Assembly (NCBI GenBank): GCA_034422355.1 | Contig: DAOUJS010000079.1 | Coordinates: 1 to 37,911 of the forward strand | Origin: CATOSP01 sp034422355 | Lineage (GTDB): Bacteria; Chloroflexota; Dehalococcoidia; Lucifugimonadales; UBA3495 | Length of the DNA stretch: 37,911 bases | Direction of reading: 5' to 3' | Shown: one piece after another, positions 30,848 through 37,911 of the stretch | Layout of the letters: the number at the start of each line of letters is the position of its first letter | Numbering within the stretch: position 1 is the stretch's first letter | The notes under the pieces: model-generated | The model's input: the letters and a program-made list of their open reading frames with translations, nothing else | What the model was told of the DNA's origin: nothing | Databases searched by the model: none | Translations under genes and position numbers: made by a program

Positions 30848-31630
30848 CTAGTCGGCGGGGGCGGCTACCATGTAGCGGCCTCCGACTACGTTTAGCTGGT
30901 CCCCGGTGATGTAGGATGACTCGTCTGAAGCCAGGAAGAGGCAGGCGCTGGCGATGTCGTAAATGGTTCCCTGGCGGCCCAGCGGTATGCGGCGCAGTTG
31001 GTCGTCCGCGCCGGTCGGACGGCGGGATTCCCGGGCAAACCACTCGGGGTTGCGGCGGGTGGTGTCGATGGTGCCGGGGTTTACCATGTTGGCCCGGATG
31101 TTGTAGGGGGCGAACTCGGCGGCAACGGCCCGGATGAATCCCCACAGTCCCGTCTTGGCGGCGGTGACGGTGGAAGTGTCGGGCCGTCCGGTGATGGCCG
31201 CCATGCCGCCGATGCCGATGATGCTGCCCGTCTCCCGCTCCACCATGCCCGGCAACACGGCCTTGGCCAGGTAGAAGGTGGAGTGCAGGTTGATGGCAAA
31301 GACCCGATGCCAGTCCTCGTCGGTTACGGTGAGCAGCGGGTGGTGTGGCCGGATGGCGGCGTTGCTGACCAGGACGTCAATTTTATCCAGGGCTTCCAGG
31401 GAATCGGACACCAGGCGCCGGCACTGGTCGCCGTCGGCAATGTCGGCGGTGGCGGTGTAGGTCCTGGCGCCCAACTCGCGGCACTCGGCGGCTACCTCCT
31501 CAAGCTCCTGGGGGCTTTGCAGGGAAGAGAGGGCCAGGTCGGCGCCCTCCCGGGCGAAGGTGAGGGCCGTTTCCCGGCCGATGTTCCGGCTGGCGCCGGT
31601 GATGAGTGCGGTCTTGCCTTGCAGGCGCAA
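30848..31630 (-). CDS. Short-chain dehydrogenase/reductase with altered active site
   Basis: 260 residues, classical SDR Rossmann fold: KTALITGASRNIGRETALTF (cofactor glycine motif), DIADGDQ, VLVSNAAIRPHH (NAG-type motif). The active-site segment reads SIIGIGGMAAITGRPDTSTVTAAKTGLWG, where the YxxxK position is V-T-A-A-K: Lys is kept but the catalytic Tyr is Val. NPGTIDTTRRNP follows. So it may be non-catalytic or use another residue. TTG start 31630 with GGAGG 8 nt upstream. First gene of the leftward run toward the selenoproteins. Confidence 0.88.
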   Translation of the reverse strand: MRLQGKTALITGASRNIGRETALTFAREGADLALSSLQSPQELEEVAAECRELGARTYTATADIADGDQCRRLVSDSLEALDKIDVLVSNAAIRPHHPLLTVTDEDWHRVFAINLHSTFYLAKAVLPGMVERETGSIIGIGGMAAITGRPDTSTVTAAKTGLWGFIRAVAAEFAPYNIRANMVNPGTIDTTRRNPEWFARESRRPTGADDQLRRIPLGRQGTIYDIASACLFLASDESSYITGDQLNVVGGRYMVAAPAD

Positions 31631-31718
31631 TTGGTGCCTCCGTTGGTGTGGGTATTGTTAGAGTTGTTCCGGAATGTGCCGTAAATGGGTACCATAATCA
31701 GCCAGGGACTTGCGCCGT

Positions 31719-31759
31719 CACCCCCATCCTGACCTTCCCCCATCAAGGGGGAAGGGACT
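31719..31759 (+). repeat. CACCCCCATCCTGACC...GGGGGAAGGGACT intergenic repeat
   Basis: Near-identical to 29448-29488, located between the SDR gene start and the PAC2 gene end. Confidence 0.85.
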
Positions 31760-31773
31760 GATTCAGAGCTTCC

Positions 31774-32724
31774 CTACGCTTCTTCGGGCGGTTCCGGGGC
31801 GTTTTGCAGGATGTCTTCCAGGGCCCGGTCCAGGCCGGGGTCAAGTTCCACGGGATTGCGGAAGGGCTCGTAGCGGTAGTCGGCCCGTACCTTGTCGATA
31901 ATCTCTTTGGCGTTGGCATTGGTGTTGCCAATGCGGTCCAGGGTTTCCTTGAGCCGCTGGGACTCGACGTTGCCCCGGGTTTCCAGGTCGGTCAGGTCAA
32001 TATCCAGGCCGAACATGGCCTTTATGCGGCGCATAATATCATAGAAGGAGCGGTAGTCGGTTACGATGCCCACCTGCTGGTTGTTCTGGGTGGTGAAGGG
32101 GTACATGGGCGCCATGGCCCCCAGGCGGAAGACCTTCAGGTCGGGGTGCCGGTAGTGGGCCATGCTGACCAGGGCCATGCCCACCGTGGGACCCTGGCGG
32201 CCGCCGCTGCCGTAGCTGGAGAACTGGATGCCGTACTTTTCCAGGTCCGCCTTCATGTCGGCGCGGCTGAAGGTGCAGCCCACCCGGCGCTCCAGGTCAG
32301 GCGGGGCGGGGCCGTTATAGCCCTCCACGGTTACCGTCTGCTCAATGCCCAGTTCCCTCACGGCCTGGAAGAAGGCCTGACCGTAGAGTTCTATCTCGAA
32401 CCAGGGTTCCTCGCCCATGAAGATGATGAGGCCGGCCCCGGCGTCGTAGAAGTCATTGCCCCAGTGCATGGGCACGCTGGGCAGGCCCTCCTCAAAGGCA
32501 CAGGCCGGCCGGTAGTTGTCATGAGTGCCGGCCACCTGGAAGGGGTAGCACAGGGTTTCTATGTCACGGCTGAACTGGCCGATCTTGCGGGCGCCGAACT
32601 GGTCGATGAGGTACTGGGGCAGGCCGCTGGAAATGCCGCCGCCGTCGGACCACTGGCGACGCCAGCCAGCAATCAGGTAGCGGGCGCTGGGCTTTTCGTC
32701 GAGTACCAAGAGTTCGGTCGTCAT
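31774..32724 (-). CDS. PAC2-family protein
   Basis: 316 residues from ATG 32724 with AGGAG 9 nt upstream. PAC2 (proteasome-assembly-chaperone-like) fold: ARYLIAGWRRQWSDGGGISS, YLIDQFGARKIGQFS, GLIIFMGEEPWFEIELYGQA, TVTVEGYNGPAPP, and GPTVGMALVSMAHYRHPDLK, with a C-terminal helical part. Bacterial PAC2 proteins have no established role, though they co-occur with ATP-grasp enzymes and proteasome genes in some groups. An Asp/Glu-rich C-terminus (APEPPEEA) is likely flexible. Confidence 0.75.
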   Translation of the reverse strand: MTTELLVLDEKPSARYLIAGWRRQWSDGGGISSGLPQYLIDQFGARKIGQFSRDIETLCYPFQVAGTHDNYRPACAFEEGLPSVPMHWGNDFYDAGAGLIIFMGEEPWFEIELYGQAFFQAVRELGIEQTVTVEGYNGPAPPDLERRVGCTFSRADMKADLEKYGIQFSSYGSGGRQGPTVGMALVSMAHYRHPDLKVFRLGAMAPMYPFTTQNNQQVGIVTDYRSFYDIMRRIKAMFGLDIDLTDLETRGNVESQRLKETLDRIGNTNANAKEIIDKVRADYRYEPFRNPVELDPGLDRALEDILQNAPEPPEEA

Positions 32725-32965
32725 GCCTGGCATCTCCTGACAACTCGGACAGGGACATTCGCTTCCGGCGGAAGGAACGGCCCGTTTCAATCATACGCCG
32801 GTGTTGCCTGCGGCAATTATACTACACCGCAGATGAGGTTAGGCCGGGGTATGCGGATGAAGGGTCAGGACGGTCGTGTTCCAATTTTGCTTGCGGCAGC
32901 ACCGGGTTTCCGCTATTCTGGCAACTATTCAAACAACGACGGTCAGGTAGAGACGGAGAAATATT

Positions 32966-33730
32966 ATGCCCAGCGTACACGTTTACACCAACCCTGGTTG
33001 ATTCAGCTGCCGGACGTTGGAAGAGTTTCTTTCGTCCAACGGTGTTCAGTATGAGCACCACGACATCGCCAGCGAACCCGCAGCCCAGCAGTACCTGGAG
33101 AGCCGGGGAGTGAGGTCTGCGCCGGTTACGGTGATTGACGATGATGAAATTATCATCGGGTACTTCCCCCGCAAGCTGATTGCATCCCTGAAGCTGGACG
33201 CCAAGGTGGACCTGTCGGGCCGGACAAGCTGGCTGGCGGAAAAGTACGACCGGATCCTGCACGCCACCATACGGGCCACCATGCAGCTGGGGCCGGAGCA
33301 GCTGAAACAGCCCGTAGCCTGGCGACCGGAGACGCTGAGGGACACCATCGTACACATTATGTCTTTCCCGGAACTGGCCTACATCAGCCACAAGACGGGC
33401 AGCATGACCACCGACGACATGCAGGCATGCCGGGAGCGGCTGGCCGGTGTCAACTCCGCCGAGGAGATAGCCGAGTACGCCGAGGGCGTCATCAAAAACA
33501 TCGTGGACTTCCTGAACAGCGACAACAGCGAGGCCTTCGACCGGGTGGTGCCCGCCCACTACGGCGGCGAGGTTACGGTGGTGGAACTGCTCAATATTAT
33601 TCTGAGCCACAGCACGCACCACCTGAAGCAGGTTTACTGGTTCATGGAGACCACCCTGGGCGTTACCCCGGAGAATCGGGCCACCGCCGAGGACATGGAG
33701 GGTATATTCACGCCGGAAGCGCTAATCTAA
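32966..33730 (+). CDS. Glutaredoxin-DinB fusion selenoprotein (UFSC active site)
   Basis: 254 residues with one Sec. ATG 32966 follows GGAGAAATATT and reads MPSVHVYTNPG, then in-frame UGA (32999-33001), then FSCRTLEEFLSSNGVQYEHH. UGA sits on the first Cys of the Grx CxxC motif (UFSC). The rest of the Grx domain is intact, with the cis-Pro loop RSAPVTVIDDDEIIIGYFPR (to about residue 80). Residues about 90-254 are a DinB/YfiT-like four-helix bundle (LAEKYDRILHATIRATMQLG ... NIILSHSTHHLKQVYWFMET, His ligands). A standard caller starts after the UGA. DinB proteins often act as thiol-dependent metalloenzymes (bacillithiol or mycothiol transferases), which would fit a linked redox domain; this is inference. 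Confidence 0.82.
33015..33041 (+). promoter_or_regulatory. Candidate SECIS of the glutaredoxin-DinB gene
   Basis: Starts 13 nt after the UGA. CGTTGGA (33015-33021) pairs with TCCAACG (33035-33041), with AAGA/TCTT-type pairing inside. It contains GAAGAGTTTCTT at 33020-33031, identical to the second FTR SECIS candidate. Confidence 0.55.
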
Positions 33731-33740
33731 GGGACGCCTT

Positions 33741-33780
33741 CACCCCCATCCTAACCTTCCCCCGTCAAGGGGGAAGGGAT
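33741..33780 (+). repeat. CACCCCCATCCTAACC...GGGGGAAGGGAT intergenic repeat
   Basis: Copy between the Grx-DinB and hydrolase genes, same orientation as all others in the window. Confidence 0.85.
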
Positions 33781-33824
33781 TTGTTGAAAGATTCTTGAAC
33801 CTGAGCGACGGAACAGGAGCAGAC

Positions 33825-34682
33825 ATGGTGACATACAATCCCACCCAGCAGCTTGCAGTGCAGGTCCACGAGGTTGAGTACCGGAACGACGGTAGAGATT
33901 CGTGGATGGTTACCATTTTTCAGCCGCAGGGGGATGGGCCGTTTCCGGCGTTGCTGGACGTTCACGGCGGCGCCTGGAACCGGGGCGACCGCGGCGCCGA
34001 TGAGGTGATGAACCGGGCCCTGGCGGCCAGCGGCATTGTGGTGGCGGCGGTGGACTTCCGGCTGGCACCGGCGCATCCCTACCCGGCCCAGGTGCAGGAC
34101 GTGAACTATGCCACCCGCTGGCTGAAGGCCCACGCCGCCGAGTTCAACGCCGACCCCTCCACCGTGGGCGGGATGGGCTGCTCCAGCGGCGGCCACACCC
34201 TGATGCTGAGCGCCATGCGTCCCAGCGATTCCCGCTACGCGGCGCTGGACCTGCCCGGGGCGTCCAGCCAGAACGCAACCGTGGCCTACACCGTCTGCTG
34301 CTGGCCGGTACTGGACCCCTTTGCGCGCTACCTGTACGCCCAGGAGTCCAACGAGAGGCTGGCCGCCTCCAGCGAGGCCTACTTCCTGGACCAGGAGACG
34401 ATGAAGGAAGGCAACCCGCAGCACATCCTGGAACGGGGCGAGAAGGTGCTGCTGCCGCCCACGCTGGTTGTGCAGGGGACCCGGGACGACAACGTGCCCC
34501 TGTCCATCCCGCAGAGATTTGAGACAGCCTTCCGGACCGCCGGCGGCGACATACAGGTTGAATACTTCGCCGACCAGGTGCATGGTTTCGGCAACATGCC
34601 CGGCCCGGAGTCGGACCGGGCCATCGGGTTGATCAAAGCCTTCATCGCCCGCTGCCTGGCCCTGGCGGGGGCGCCGGCGTAG
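33825..34682 (+). CDS. Alpha/beta hydrolase (esterase/BD-FAE-like)
   Basis: 285 residues from ATG 33825 (CAGGAG 8 nt upstream; an earlier in-frame ATG lacks it). Hormone-sensitive-lipase-like features: FPALLDVHGGAWNRGDR (oxyanion HGG), VVAAVDFRLAPAHPYPAQVQ, then nucleophile GMGCSSGGHTLM (GxSxG), Asp in VVQGTRDDNVPLS, His in DQVHGFGNMPG. No signal peptide, so cytoplasmic. Substrate unknown, probably an ester. Confidence 0.9.
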   Translation: MVTYNPTQQLAVQVHEVEYRNDGRDSWMVTIFQPQGDGPFPALLDVHGGAWNRGDRGADEVMNRALAASGIVVAAVDFRLAPAHPYPAQVQDVNYATRWLKAHAAEFNADPSTVGGMGCSSGGHTLMLSAMRPSDSRYAALDLPGASSQNATVAYTVCCWPVLDPFARYLYAQESNERLAASSEAYFLDQETMKEGNPQHILERGEKVLLPPTLVVQGTRDDNVPLSIPQRFETAFRTAGGDIQVEYFADQVHGFGNMPGPESDRAIGLIKAFIARCLALAGAPA

Positions 34683-34722
34683 TGGTCCAACAGGTTTGAA
34701 ATGATGCCTGTTAACCATGAAT

Positions 34723-34829
34723 CGTCATTCCGGCCTTGAGCCGTCCGCCCGAGGCGGACAGCAAGGTTGCGAAAGGTCAACCGAAAAGCACAAGAAAGAC
34801 CCTGGATTCCGGCTTTCGCCGGAATGACG
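34723..34829. repeat. CGTCATTCCGGC ... GCCGGAATGACG palindromic repeat
   Basis: The outer arms (34723-34734, 34818-34829) are perfectly complementary. Two inner hairpins are present: GTCCGCC-CGA-GGCGGAC (34743-34759) and ATTCCGGC-TTTC-GCCGGAAT near 34806-34825. This is a common REP-like or MITE-like design, in the gap between the hydrolase and enolase-family genes. Confidence 0.75.
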
Positions 34830-34935
34830 GTTAAACCCCAGCTCATCTTTACAATACTGTTGGGTTACTGTTCAGCGGTTATCGCTCACTTTCACACCCA
34901 TCCCAGAAACCGCCCAGGAGAAGGAATCCAAACCT

Positions 34936-36032
34936 ATGCGAATCGAAAAAGTAGAAACCGCCCTGTACCGCATCCAGCGGCAGCCGGGGCTGTCCAATTC
35001 CACCCAGCAGATTGAGGCCACCAGCCTGCTGACGGCCCATGTCCACACCGACGAAGGGCTGGAAGGGGTGGGCTGGACCTACAGCCACGGCACCAGCGGG
35101 CGGGGGATGAAGGAAGCCATCGACACGCTGCTGGCCCCCCGTATCATGGGCGAGGACCCGGCGTACATCGAGCGGCTTTACGACCGCATGTGGAAGAGCG
35201 TCTTCCCCAACATCACCATGTCGGGGCTGACCACGGTGGCCCTGGCGCCGCTGGATATTGCGTTGTGGGACCTGGCGGGCCAGGCCGCCGGCAAGCCCCT
35301 GTTCCGGCTGCTGGGCGGGTACCGGGACAGCGTCGCCGCCTACGGCAGCGGCCTGGACCTGGCCTATTCCACCGAGGACCTGCTGGACCAGGTTACCAAC
35401 TTCGTGGACCAGGACTACTGGGGCGTGAAAATCAAGATCGGGCGCCCGAACCTGGGCGAAGACGTGGAACGGCTGAGGGCCGTGCGCCAGGCCATAGGCC
35501 CCTACACGCCGCTGATGGTGGACGCCAACCAGCGCTGGTCGGTGGGCGAGGCCGTTACTCGGGCCCGGGCGATGGAGGAGTTCAACCTGTTCTGGCTGGA
35601 GGAACCCATCCTGGCCGAAGACCATGCCGGATACGAGCGGCTGAGCAACACCGTGAACGTGGCCCTGGCGACGGGGGAAGGGGAGTGGATGCCGGAAGGC
35701 TTTCTGGACCTGTTCCAGCGGGGGCCGTCCAGTTCGTGCAGGCCGACGTGTGCCGGGTGGGCGGAGTAACGCCGTGGATGCGCATTGCCCGGGTGGCAGA
35801 CGCCTTTCACCTGCCCATGGCCCCGCACCTGGTGGAAGAGATTTCCATGCACCTGTGCTGCGGCGCGTCCAACGGGTACCTGGTGGAACACCTGCCCACG
35901 CTGAACCTGAACAACACGGGCTACATCCTGAACCCGGTGCTGCCGCAGGACGGGAAGTTCACGCCCACGGAGGACCCGGGGCATGGCGTGTTGTTTGACT
36001 GGGCGGCGCTGGAAGGGGTGCGGATAGCGTAG
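34936..36032 (+). pseudogene. Enolase-superfamily (mandelate racemase/MLE-like) gene with a frameshift
   Basis: The first frame (34936-35769) gives MRIEKVETALYRI ... LTTVALAPLDIALWDLAGQA ... VKIKIGRPNL (KxK base) ... PLMVDANQRW (metal Asp) ... FWLEEPI (metal Glu) ... LATGEGEW. After LDLFQRG it becomes unnatural. From there the +1-shifted frame continues as AVQFVQADVCRVGGVTPWMR ... LPMAPHLVEEISMH (active-site His) ... HGVLFDWAALEGVRIA to 36032. Adding one G to the G5 run at 35720-35724 restores a full-length protein of about 365 residues. Either a sequencing/assembly error or a real recent inactivation. If intact it would be a mandelate-racemase-type sugar-acid dehydratase or racemase. Confidence 0.8.
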
Positions 36033-36059
36033 GGGCCAAGGGGTCGGCTCTTCCTATCC

Positions 36060-36752
36060 CTACCCCAGCCGCCAGGTGTACAGCACCACCGCCACCGCCG
36101 TTGCCAGGTTTAGGCTGGAGACGCCGGGTTCCATGGGGATGGCGATGCGGGCGTGGGCGGCGGCCAGTAGTTCCGGGCTTAATCCCTCTCTCTCCGTGCC
36201 AAAGGCCAGGATTGCTCCGTCCGGGATTGCGGCTCTGTCCAACGTCTCACCTTCTGGGTCCACCGCTACCAGACTCCTTCCCGCCAGTTCTGGGGGAAAT
36301 TCCCTTACGTCAAACTCCTGCAACCACACGACCGGCAAGGCGAAATGGAGGCCGGCGGAACCCACCAGCGCCGACGGATGCCAGGGGTCGTGGTCGCCGG
36401 TGGTTACCACTCCGGCAGCGCCGGCGGCGGCCGCAACCCGCACCGCCGCGCCGATGTTGCCGTGGCTGCGGGGGTTCTCCAGCAGCACCAGAGGGGCGGA
36501 GGGACTGAACGATCCGGGAGCAAGGGAGGGCCGCCGCGCAAGGGCGATTACGCCGGTGGCAGGCGGGACCGGGGACAATTGGCGGAAGACGGCATCGGGA
36601 ACCTCGGAGGCGCCGCTGCCAAGAATACCCGCCAGGTCCGGGGCCAGGGACGCAGTCAGGCCGTGCAGTCCCTCCGGGTCGCGGGTTACTGTCTCAAGGA
36701 TGGTGGCGCCGAAGAGGATGGCGTGCTTCAGGGGGTGGAAACCCTCCAGCAC
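36060..36752 (-). CDS. TrmH/SpoU-family RNA 2'-O-methyltransferase
   Basis: 230 residues. SPOUT knot motifs: LVLLENPRSHGNIGAAVRVA (motif 1), ILAFGTEREGLSPELLA (motif 2), IPMEPGVSSLNLATAVAVVL (motif 3). The N-terminal MLEGFHPLKHAILFGA is the RNA-binding-type substrate domain. The GTG at 36752 has no ribosome site, and good in-frame coding sequence continues upstream (RFRRARFDQTLAVLEGFHPL) to near the HAD stop at 36820. The real start is therefore probably an unusual codon around 36797 or earlier, coupled to HAD translation. Target RNA unknown (rRNA or tRNA). Confidence 0.85.
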   Translation of the reverse strand: MLEGFHPLKHAILFGATILETVTRDPEGLHGLTASLAPDLAGILGSGASEVPDAVFRQLSPVPPATGVIALARRPSLAPGSFSPSAPLVLLENPRSHGNIGAAVRVAAAAGAAGVVTTGDHDPWHPSALVGSAGLHFALPVVWLQEFDVREFPPELAGRSLVAVDPEGETLDRAAIPDGAILAFGTEREGLSPELLAAAHARIAIPMEPGVSSLNLATAVAVVLYTWRLG

Positions 36753-36819
36753 CGCCAGGGTTTGGTCAAAGCGAGCGCGGCGGAACCGGTCAATCAGTGG
36801 CTGGTGGCCGGGGCCGCTG

Positions 36820-37167
36820 CTAATTGCCGTTCTCCCAGAGCTGGACTACGTCCACGTCGGGCAGCAGGAAGTGGAAGCCGTTGCGTTCGGCGTACTGGCG
36901 GTCCAGGTCGGTGTCGCCGATGTGGTAGTAGTCCTCGGCGGGGAACTGTTCCTTCACTGAATCTAGCTGGTGCTTGAGCACCGTAAATTCCATGTCGATG
37001 CCTGCGGTCTCCCAGATTCGCTGCTGGTTGCTGACGGTGCGGTCGGAGCAACTGCCGATGATGCAGCCGCTGGCCTTGGCCGCCCGAACCATGTCCAAGG
37101 TAATGCACCCGGGCGGGTCGCCCACCTCCAGGGTGCCGTCTATGTCAAAGCTGATTAGTTTGTTCAA
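36820..37167 (-). CDS. Small HAD-superfamily protein
   Basis: 115 residues from TTG 37167, which has AAAAGGA 8 nt upstream and gives the typical HAD start MNKLISFDIDGTLEVGDPPG (DxDGT nucleophile motif). Later motifs: IIGSCSDRT (motif II, Ser), then YYHIGDTDLDRQYAERNGFHF (motif IV, GDTxxD). It is short for a HAD, with no cap domain, so it may be a minimal phosphatase of the PNK/KdsC size class. Leftward, next to the methyltransferase. Confidence 0.8.
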   Translation of the reverse strand: MNKLISFDIDGTLEVGDPPGCITLDMVRAAKASGCIIGSCSDRTVSNQQRIWETAGIDMEFTVLKHQLDSVKEQFPAEDYYHIGDTDLDRQYAERNGFHFLLPDVDVVQLWENGN

Positions 37168-37234
37168 TTGATTGTCCTTTTTCAAATTTCTTGCCTTGTT
37201 GCCACTGGAGAAGTGATCCAACGGTGACGTTGGT

Positions 37235-37274
37235 CACCCCCATCCTGACCTTCCCCCGTCAAGGGGGAAGGGAA
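37235..37274 (+). repeat. CACCCCCATCCTGACC...GGGGGAAGGGA intergenic repeat
   Basis: Copy between the HAD gene start and the thiolase gene end; same orientation as the other copies. Confidence 0.85.
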
Positions 37275-37288
37275 TTTTTCGATTGAAT

Positions 37289-37911
37289 CTAACTGGGGTA
37301 TTTGCCGAGCATTAGCCAGCCGCCGCTGCTGGGGGTCGTGAAGGCGCAGAGGGCCGTTTCGGCGCGGACCGTTACCTGGCGGTCTCCGGCGGTGCCCCTG
37401 AGCTGTTCGATGCTGTCGGTGTACATGGCGGTGCGGGTGCGGCCGTTGCCCAGGTTGCCGCCGCTGGAGAAGAAGGGGTGGGGCCCCTTGACGCTGATGT
37501 CGCCGGCGTAGAAGGCAAAGGCGTCACCCCGCTTGACCCCGTGCCACTGGAAGCCCTCCAGGAAGAACTGGGTCATAATGGCATAGCCGTCGTAGGGATT
37601 GAAGATGTCCACGTCCGCGGGGCCCAAGCCGGCGCCCTCGTACATGCGGGCGGCCTGGCGGTCGGTCCACATCTCCACCTCGTCCAGGGCGGGCTGGGTG
37701 GTGCGGAACCTGAAGTTGTGCTGGGAGTGGTTCAGCACGTAAACGGGCTGGGACTTCATGTCCTGCGCCCGCTCGGCGGTGGTAAACAGGTAGGCCGCAG
37801 AGGCGTTTACGGGACGGTCGCAGTCCCAGATGAGCAGGGGATTCAAGATTGGCCTGGAGCCTATGTAGTCTTCCACCGATATGGGTTGTATGTTGTGGGT
37901 AGCGTTGTATC
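37289..37911 (-). CDS. Thiolase-like acetyltransferase, C-terminal part (runs off window)
   Basis: About 207 C-terminal residues; the frame stays open to the window edge (YNATHNIQPISVEDYIGSRPILNP). SCP-x/thiolase-like features: LLIWDCDRPVNASAAYLFTT, ARMYEGAGLGPADVDIFNPY (GLxPxDID-type), DGYAIMTQFFLEGFQWHGVK, NLGNGRTRTAMYTDSIEQLR, and a strand CAFTTPSSGGWLMLGKYPS at the end. In thiolases the equivalents include the GG-H and C-x-G segments; here the usual NxxGG(A/S)ixxGHPxG reads SSGGNLGNGRTR, so the catalytic His is replaced, as in many non-degradative thiolase-like proteins of lipid or aromatic pathways. The 5' end is missing. Confidence 0.8.
   Translation of the reverse strand, partial: YNATHNIQPISVEDYIGSRPILNPLLIWDCDRPVNASAAYLFTTAERAQDMKSQPVYVLNHSQHNFRFRTTQPALDEVEMWTDRQAARMYEGAGLGPADVDIFNPYDGYAIMTQFFLEGFQWHGVKRGDAFAFYAGDISVKGPHPFFSSGGNLGNGRTRTAMYTDSIEQLRGTAGDRQVTVRAETALCAFTTPSSGGWLMLGKYPS

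Noticed and set aside
29145..33730. UGA recoding to Trp or Gly as in some bacteria with altered codes.
   Set aside because: UGA ends several normal genes in this window (24778 kinase, 5564 miaB, 4863 Uma2, 1803 methyltransferase), and all four internal UGAs sit on redox Cys positions, which favours Sec.
1..37911. CRISPR arrays, rRNA and tRNA genes.
   Set aside because: No regularly spaced repeats of 25-40 bp and no tRNA or rRNA landmarks were seen by eye; a tRNAscan/Infernal run would be decisive.

Overview
The window looks like a contig from an uncultured, fairly GC-rich bacterium. The best guess is Chloroflexota of the Dehalococcoidia/SAR202 type. This is an inference from gene content: two luciferase-like flavin monooxygenases, an enolase-superfamily enzyme, an SDR, tandem VOC and LUD-domain proteins, a DUF3179 lipoprotein, and a recurrent intergenic repeat. 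No rRNA or tRNA gene was recognised, so taxonomy is not established.

Layout. (1) 1-3.4 kb: the edge of an uncharacterised gene, low-complexity tandem repeats, and a leftward PstI/BsuBI-like type II restriction-modification pair. The R gene abuts the C-terminal remnant of an interrupted gene. (2) 3.6-6.9 kb: leftward housekeeping genes nadA, a Uma2-type nuclease-fold protein and miaB. (3) 7,139-18,631: an 11,493-bp element with perfect 22-bp terminal inverted repeats and a perfect 8-bp target duplication (GGGGAAGG). It encodes one central DDE transposase with a small overlapping partner gene. The cargo includes a membrane-anchored protein with a HEPN-like R-X4-H motif, DUF2806, DUF3892, a CAP/SCP protein, a nuclease of the SNase family, and many unknown genes, two of them apparently frameshifted. 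(4) 18.7-28.5 kb: two LLM flavin oxidoreductases, an MBL-fold hydrolase, a two-module VOC protein, a LUD protein, a DUF3179 lipoprotein, and a single-chain kinase plus PhoB-like response regulator. (5) 28.6-33.7 kb: a SRPBCC protein and a leftward run SDR - RidA - unknown - ferredoxin:thioredoxin reductase (FTR) - glutaredoxin, then PAC2 and a glutaredoxin-DinB fusion. (6) 33.8-37.9 kb: an alpha/beta hydrolase, a frameshifted enolase-superfamily gene, a SpoU/TrmH methyltransferase, a small HAD protein and the end of a thiolase.

The most striking result is a concentration of apparent selenoproteins in region 5. Three genes contain four in-frame UGA codons, each exactly where a redox cysteine belongs: UGPC in a glutaredoxin, UFSC in a glutaredoxin-DinB fusion, and both active-site positions of an FTR catalytic chain (CPU ... 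CPC ... CIU). A stem-loop follows every UGA with its apical loop about 20-24 nt downstream, as expected for a bacterial SECIS. Ordinary annotation would miss the FTR gene and truncate the other two. UGA is also used as a true stop in neighbouring genes, so this is not a recoded genetic code. If right, the FTR active site would be a diselenide or selenol pair next to its [4Fe-4S] cluster.

The second notable result is the large TIR-bounded transposon. Its 8-bp duplication and GG-starting ends resemble IS6-like or IS1595-like elements, but it carries about 10 kb of passenger genes.
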